Shown: piece after piece, positions 60,701-64,000 of the stretch
How positions within the stretch are numbered: the first letter of the stretch is position 1
Layout: each line of letters starts with the position of its first letter
Notes under the pieces: model-generated
The model's database searches: none
What the model was told of the DNA's origin: nothing
Seen by the model: only the letters and a program-made list of their open reading frames with translations
Source of the DNA: Telmatactis stephensoni
Taxonomy: Eukaryota; Cnidaria; Anthozoa; Actiniaria; Isophelliidae
DNA length: 64,000 nucleotides
Reading direction: 5' to 3'
Assembly: GCA_029948255.1 (NCBI GenBank)
Contig: JALIZF010001829.1
Coordinates: forward strand, 697,001 to 761,000
Translations under genes and position numbers: made by a program

Positions 60701-63700
60701 CAGCATTTAGCTAAGCCAATCCCCGTTTGAGATATTTGATTACCTGTGATACTTCCTGATGCCGCACTTGTTGGTCTTATAGAGCCTGTTCCAACACTAT
60801 CACTGTCACCATAGCTACTGGTCTTCTCACCACTTGCTGGCCTGCTTAAACTTTCAAACTTCTCATAGGACTCTGACTTTAAACCTGAAATTAATACCAT
60901 TCTATAGTAATATCTTGATTAACCAAGATGCTTATGAAATTTTACACAGGGAGGCTCCGTCCCAAGGTCAAAAATCATTAACCATGCCCCATATACTATA
61001 ACAATTTTGTAGAGAAGGTTAACCCTTTTGCATTCCAAATACAAATACAAAATACAAAATGGTGTTCCTTTAAAATACTCATTCAAATGGCAGATTTCCC
61101 TGTACTTGGTCTAGCTAATTAATACTCATCTTGAAAACCCTTTGTAGCCCTAAGTCCATACTACATTTTGTTCAATCCAACACAAACAGGTAGACCTTTC
61201 ATAATTACTTCCAAATGAATGTATAAAAGGTAGCCTTTTTATACCTCTAAGTGTGAAAACTGGGTACCCCTTTTGGGTGGAGCCTTCCTTATAGTCTATT
61301 ATAGGGGGTAACCCCCAGGCTTTCTTAGATTTAACAATCATAATAATTACCTTCTTGACCACTTTGGTGAGCATTAAGAGTATCATACATGTCCCAAGTG
61401 GTTGCCATACACCCTACATCCTTTAAATATAAGATATTATTTCATTGTTCATTAAACTTTTAACTGACTTACAAACATTTTTTGTAACTATTATTATTTT
61501 AGTAAATTAAAGTGATTCTTACCAAAAGTTCCACATTCAATGTCTGGACTTCCTTGCTTTTTGGTGCATCATTAAAGGTTTGCATGCCACGTTCTACATA
61601 CATGTCATTACCAGCACGATTCTTGAGTAGCTGGTTAAAAAGATTTGATTGAACAGGATTAATCGACAGCTATAGCTTTTATGCTGTTAAAACTTTCCAT
61701 AATAAACACCACATTTATGAGATGCATTCAATTTAACCATTTTCCAAAGGGGGGGTCGGGGGTGGGCAGGTGGTACTCTCTATGGTGGGCTATATGTGGA
61801 GGCATCACCTGAAAGGGGTACTTTTCTTCTCTGCTGATGGTATTTGAAAGGAGTAACGTTTTTGCTCTAGATCTGGAAGTATACAAAGGGTTGCCATTTT
61901 ACACTGCAGCCATATAAAAGGGTTGAGATTCATGAAATGTTGTATATTTATCAATTAGACAACAGAAAGCTGCGTGCCCATGGCATTATTACATGTAGAC
62001 GCACGAGAGAAAATATAAAGAACGATCAATGAATGTAAGAGTGGCAGGAGGCGTTGCCAAGTGCGACTCTAGTTTGTTAAGAGTTCTTTATATTTTCTCA
62101 AGTGCGTCTATAATTCAATGGCAAGCGACTTCCTGTTGTCTCATTGATTTATAACAGAGCCTGGAACGTTAAAAACGGAGCTGTGCAGCCCATGCGGAAA
62201 TAGTTCATAAATTATTAGATTTTCAGCCAATCAGAGCGCACGTTATATGTGTCGCCATCTTAAAAATGAACGATTTGATAAAGGCGATGACGAAGATAGT
62301 GCACGCTCAGTGCAGCCCATGTGCAAATAGTTCATAGCTTTCTGGCCAATCAGAGTGCTCCTAAGATTGTAGCTATGTTGTAAAGACTACATTTGTAACT
62401 TGGTATATAGAGACTTTATGAGTTGGGTATCTTGAGTATGATGAGGTTTTACGGCCTACTAGAGCAAAGCCGTCCCATCCCGCGCCGATCAGGTCATCTT
62501 TTTCAAAGGTTTTCTTAAGAGTGCACGAGTACTAGGGAAACATGGGTCAAATGATAGAGTTCTTACTTCATCATATTTCTGTATTTTTTCTTTTTCCTTC
62601 ACAGCTGCTTCCTGATCCTCTGCTATGTATGTTCCTGGTAAATCTAGCAACCATATGGTGTCTGTTTCTGTTAATGTTAGATGTACCTGTACATTGGAGC
62701 AAGTGAGAACTAGCTCACAAAACTGAATATTAACCTGGCTGTAGCACCAAAAACCACCCCCATCCCCCAAATTCTAACCCCATTCCAACCTTAAAACTTT
62801 AACCCCAACCCTAGCCAAAAGTTAGCCCTAGGGTTGGTGATCACAGCAAAGTGTAACAAAGTTGGGTCATGTGACACCAATTGTTTCTTGTTAACCCTTT
62901 CGCTACTGGGGATTTTTGAGGATTTTACGCGATTTTGAGGTCATAATCGATTTGTGTATTTTTTCGCCTGCTTACTGGAGTAACCATAGAAACGTCTGCT
63001 GTCTTGCACTATTGAGGGCTCAAGTTAACCAGTTGAAACCAGTTTGAAGCGGTGGCGTTTTTGGTTGAGTGATGGTCGGTGTTTGAAAGTCCAGAAAACT
63101 TGGATTTCTGTGAATTTTCAAGCCTTTTTTCCCCTTTGGTTCCTACTGGCAGGGCATCATTAAGCCTGGAAGTAGCAGAGAGCTTACTTGCCGTAAGAAT
63201 TCGTCAAAGTGTAACACTTCGTAGGCATTTTGGCTCGTAGCTTTGACTGGGTGAATTTTCAGTGGCAACAACACGAAGTGTGCTTTGAAGCTCGTCCAAG
63301 GGCAATTTCTCGGACCTGCCATGGCATTTTTTGGGAGTTGTGACGATTAAGGAACACAGCAAGCACGAAAATTGGGCAGAATTCCGAGGGGACTCAAGAC
63401 TTTACTAAAAACGATAAAAGACGAAGGGAAAAAGTAAAAGTCCAAAAACACGTGCTTGCAAAATGGCCACAATGAATCAGCCGCAGCTGTGTCCGTGAAA
63501 GGAAAAGAGGGCCAAAAAGTCCATGAGAACTTTCAGGCGCTGTAGGAGCGAAAAGGTTAAACTGAATGAATAAACTCTTTGAGAGGACCTCAAGATACAA
63601 TACATGCAAATAAAATCACTGAAAAAGAAAAAGCAGAGGAGGGAGGAGTGGATTCCACTGGAGATAATTAAGGTCATCCCATTAAATCACACTCAAATTC

Positions 63701-63807
63701 AGTATGACAACCCTGAGTACAATCATGTAAGTTATTATGACTTACAGGTTTGTCAAGGTCTGCTTCTGTAAGTTCCTCTTTAATAAAAGTTGGATGAGTT
63801 TGAATAT
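51711..63807 (-). CDS. DNAI4: Axonemal dynein intermediate chain 4 / WDR78 (19 exons, 5' end missing)
   Basis: Exons: 63746-63807, 62567-62686, 61523-61630, 61351-61420, 60744-60884, 59520-59644, 59291-59393, 58698-58846, 58498-58584, 57978-58055, 57102-57175, 56551-56705, 55592-55742, 55373-55460, 54747-54875, 54506-54603, 52850-52925, 52036-52119, 51711-51809. All are in frame; 664 aa lie in the window, and the N-terminus continues past the right edge. Landmarks: LTETDTIWLLDLP; NDMYVERGMQTFNDAPKSKE; TTWDMYD; a Ser-rich linker; MKASLFVMERAIAQNIYQ; then a WD40 domain with TKGRNVSCLAWNK, DIVAVGYGEF, HPNLLAVGLYDGTIAIYNV, TSPVWQLQWV, GTEEGHIHKCS, PDAFLSCSADWSVRLW and ILVGDSDGQVTVYQL. This is the IC138-type intermediate chain of the two-headed inner-arm dynein f/I1, acting in motile cilia. 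The 59520 donor (GTTCGT) is the weakest junction. The tail ends in DEFD. Confidence 0.92.
52269..52383. repeat. Intronic inverted repeat AGATTCAGTAAAGACGA
   Basis: AGATTCAGTAAAGACGA is mirrored by TCGTCTTTACTGAATCT across about 80 bp, in the intron between DNAI4 exons 17 and 18. Confidence 0.7.
54336..54480. mobile_element. TA-flanked hairpin MITE, copy 2
   Basis: TA duplicates flank GAGTCGTTTTCGTATGAGTG / CACTCATACGAAAACCACTC. The interior has TACCGTGACCGTGTCAGTGC and AAAACATTCGAAATTCATGC. It is adjacent to a DNAI4 exon: its right end is 26 bp past the donor of the exon at 54506-54603. Related to 46928-47054. Confidence 0.78.
56242..56319 (+). mobile_element. tRNA-derived SINE head
   Basis: An A-box-like TGGCACAGTTGGTTAGTGCG and a B-box-like AGTTCGATTCC lie at tRNA spacing. 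The terminal AAGGATG / CATCCTT could pair as a 7-bp acceptor stem, but the T-arm stem does not form, so this is a SINE promoter rather than a functional tRNA gene. The SINE body probably continues toward 56560. It lies in a DNAI4 intron. Confidence 0.65.
60010..60063 (-). pseudogene. Duplicated DNAI4 exon edge (acceptor plus ~20 exon bases)
   Basis: AACATACTAGCTC...TGCTACCTGTCACACAA here matches 59627-59656, the 5' end and acceptor of the real exon 59520-59644, with a 3-base insertion. Only the exon edge was copied and no usable exon body follows, so I do not include it in the gene model. Confidence 0.6.
60078..60367 (+). mobile_element. tRNA-derived SINE with TCTCCGGGTTCTCCGG core
   Basis: The head has A-box TGGTTGGCAAAGTGGTGAGA and B-box-like GCGTTTGAGTCGC. 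A central block GGGTTTTTCTCCGGGTTCTC / CGGTTTTCCTCCCTCCGT closely resembles the V-type core domain known from vertebrate V-SINEs, followed by a distinct tail ending in AAATTGACTCCATCTAATTA. It lies in a DNAI4 intron, immediately beside the duplicated exon edge. Confidence 0.75.
61952..62149. repeat. Intronic hairpin with GACGCACGAGAGAAAATATA arms
   Basis: TCAATTAGACAACAGAAAGC and GACGCACGAGAGAAAATATA on the left pair with TATATTTTCTCAAGTGCGTC and GCGACTTCCTGTTGTCTCAT on the right. It lies in a DNAI4 intron, followed by CCAATCAGAGCGCACG at 62227. Confidence 0.7.
62895..63556. mobile_element. piggyBac-like TTAA non-autonomous element
   Basis: TTAA (62891-62894 and 63557-63560) flanks CCCTTTCGCTACTGGG on the left and an inverted, partly diverged GTAGGAGCGAAAAGG on the right. 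CCC-type ends with a TTAA duplication are the piggyBac signature. No transposase ORF is present in the ~660 bp. It lies in a DNAI4 intron. Confidence 0.6.
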
Positions 63808-64000
63808 CTGAAAAGAACAAATTAAAGATTTATTGGTTAGAAAAGGGATTTCAAGAGTTTTTTGTTTCTGATGGTTTACATGTAATTCAATATGTATTTA
63901 ATAACAACTCTTACTTATTGATAAAGGCTACCTACCTACCTACCTATCAAAATTTATGTTGAATTATTGTAAATTCCAGAAGGGTGGGTCAATATCATAG

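Overview
The window looks like nuclear DNA of an early-branching animal, most likely a cnidarian (anthozoan: stony coral or sea anemone). This rests on three observations: AT-rich, intron-rich genes with canonical GT-AG junctions; a cation-selective nicotinic acetylcholine receptor and a GABA-B-type (class C) receptor together with ciliary and mitochondrial genes; and very dense hairpin-type non-autonomous DNA transposons, many sharing the CCAATCAGAGCGCGCG-type motif I associate with cnidarian repeats. The species is not identifiable from sequence alone.

Layout. 1-3.1 kb: LINE remnants and palindromic MITEs. 3.3-10.6 kb, minus strand: a complete six-exon nicotinic receptor alpha-type subunit (436 aa), with the family's characteristic 45-bp and 110-bp exons and all principal-face agonist residues. 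10.9-28.4 kb: gene-poor and repeat-dominated. It includes a Russian-doll transposon nest at 12.3-17.0 kb, whose host element carries broken RecQ-helicase-like sequence, and TTAA-flanked elements. 28.5-45.7 kb, plus strand: an 18-exon GABA-B-like receptor gene (1559 aa) whose introns hold many MITEs, a second copy of the helicase-bearing element, a 7-bp minisatellite and a tetranucleotide array. 48.6-49.4 kb, minus: a two-exon TMEM69/DUF3429 gene with a near-perfect 330-bp palindrome over its first exon and upstream DNA. 51.7-63.8 kb, minus: 19 exons of an axonemal dynein intermediate chain (DNAI4/WDR78, IC138 type), whose 5' end lies beyond the window.

Exon models were assembled by hand. Every junction keeps reading frame, and every gene sums to a whole number of codons. 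The most unusual object is the GABA-B-like receptor. After a recognisable class C N-terminal domain, seven membrane segments and a C-terminal coiled coil, its cytoplasmic region carries 16 cysteines in 33 residues followed by a TEFY-containing acidic segment resembling the palmitoylated cysteine string of DNAJC5/CSP. It ends in a 593-residue charged tail, and an octapeptide DYSHVRSK occurs once before the coiled coil and once near the C-terminus. I have not seen this combination described. The genes are unrelated functionally apart from two neurotransmitter-receptor types; I see no operon-like or co-regulated system.
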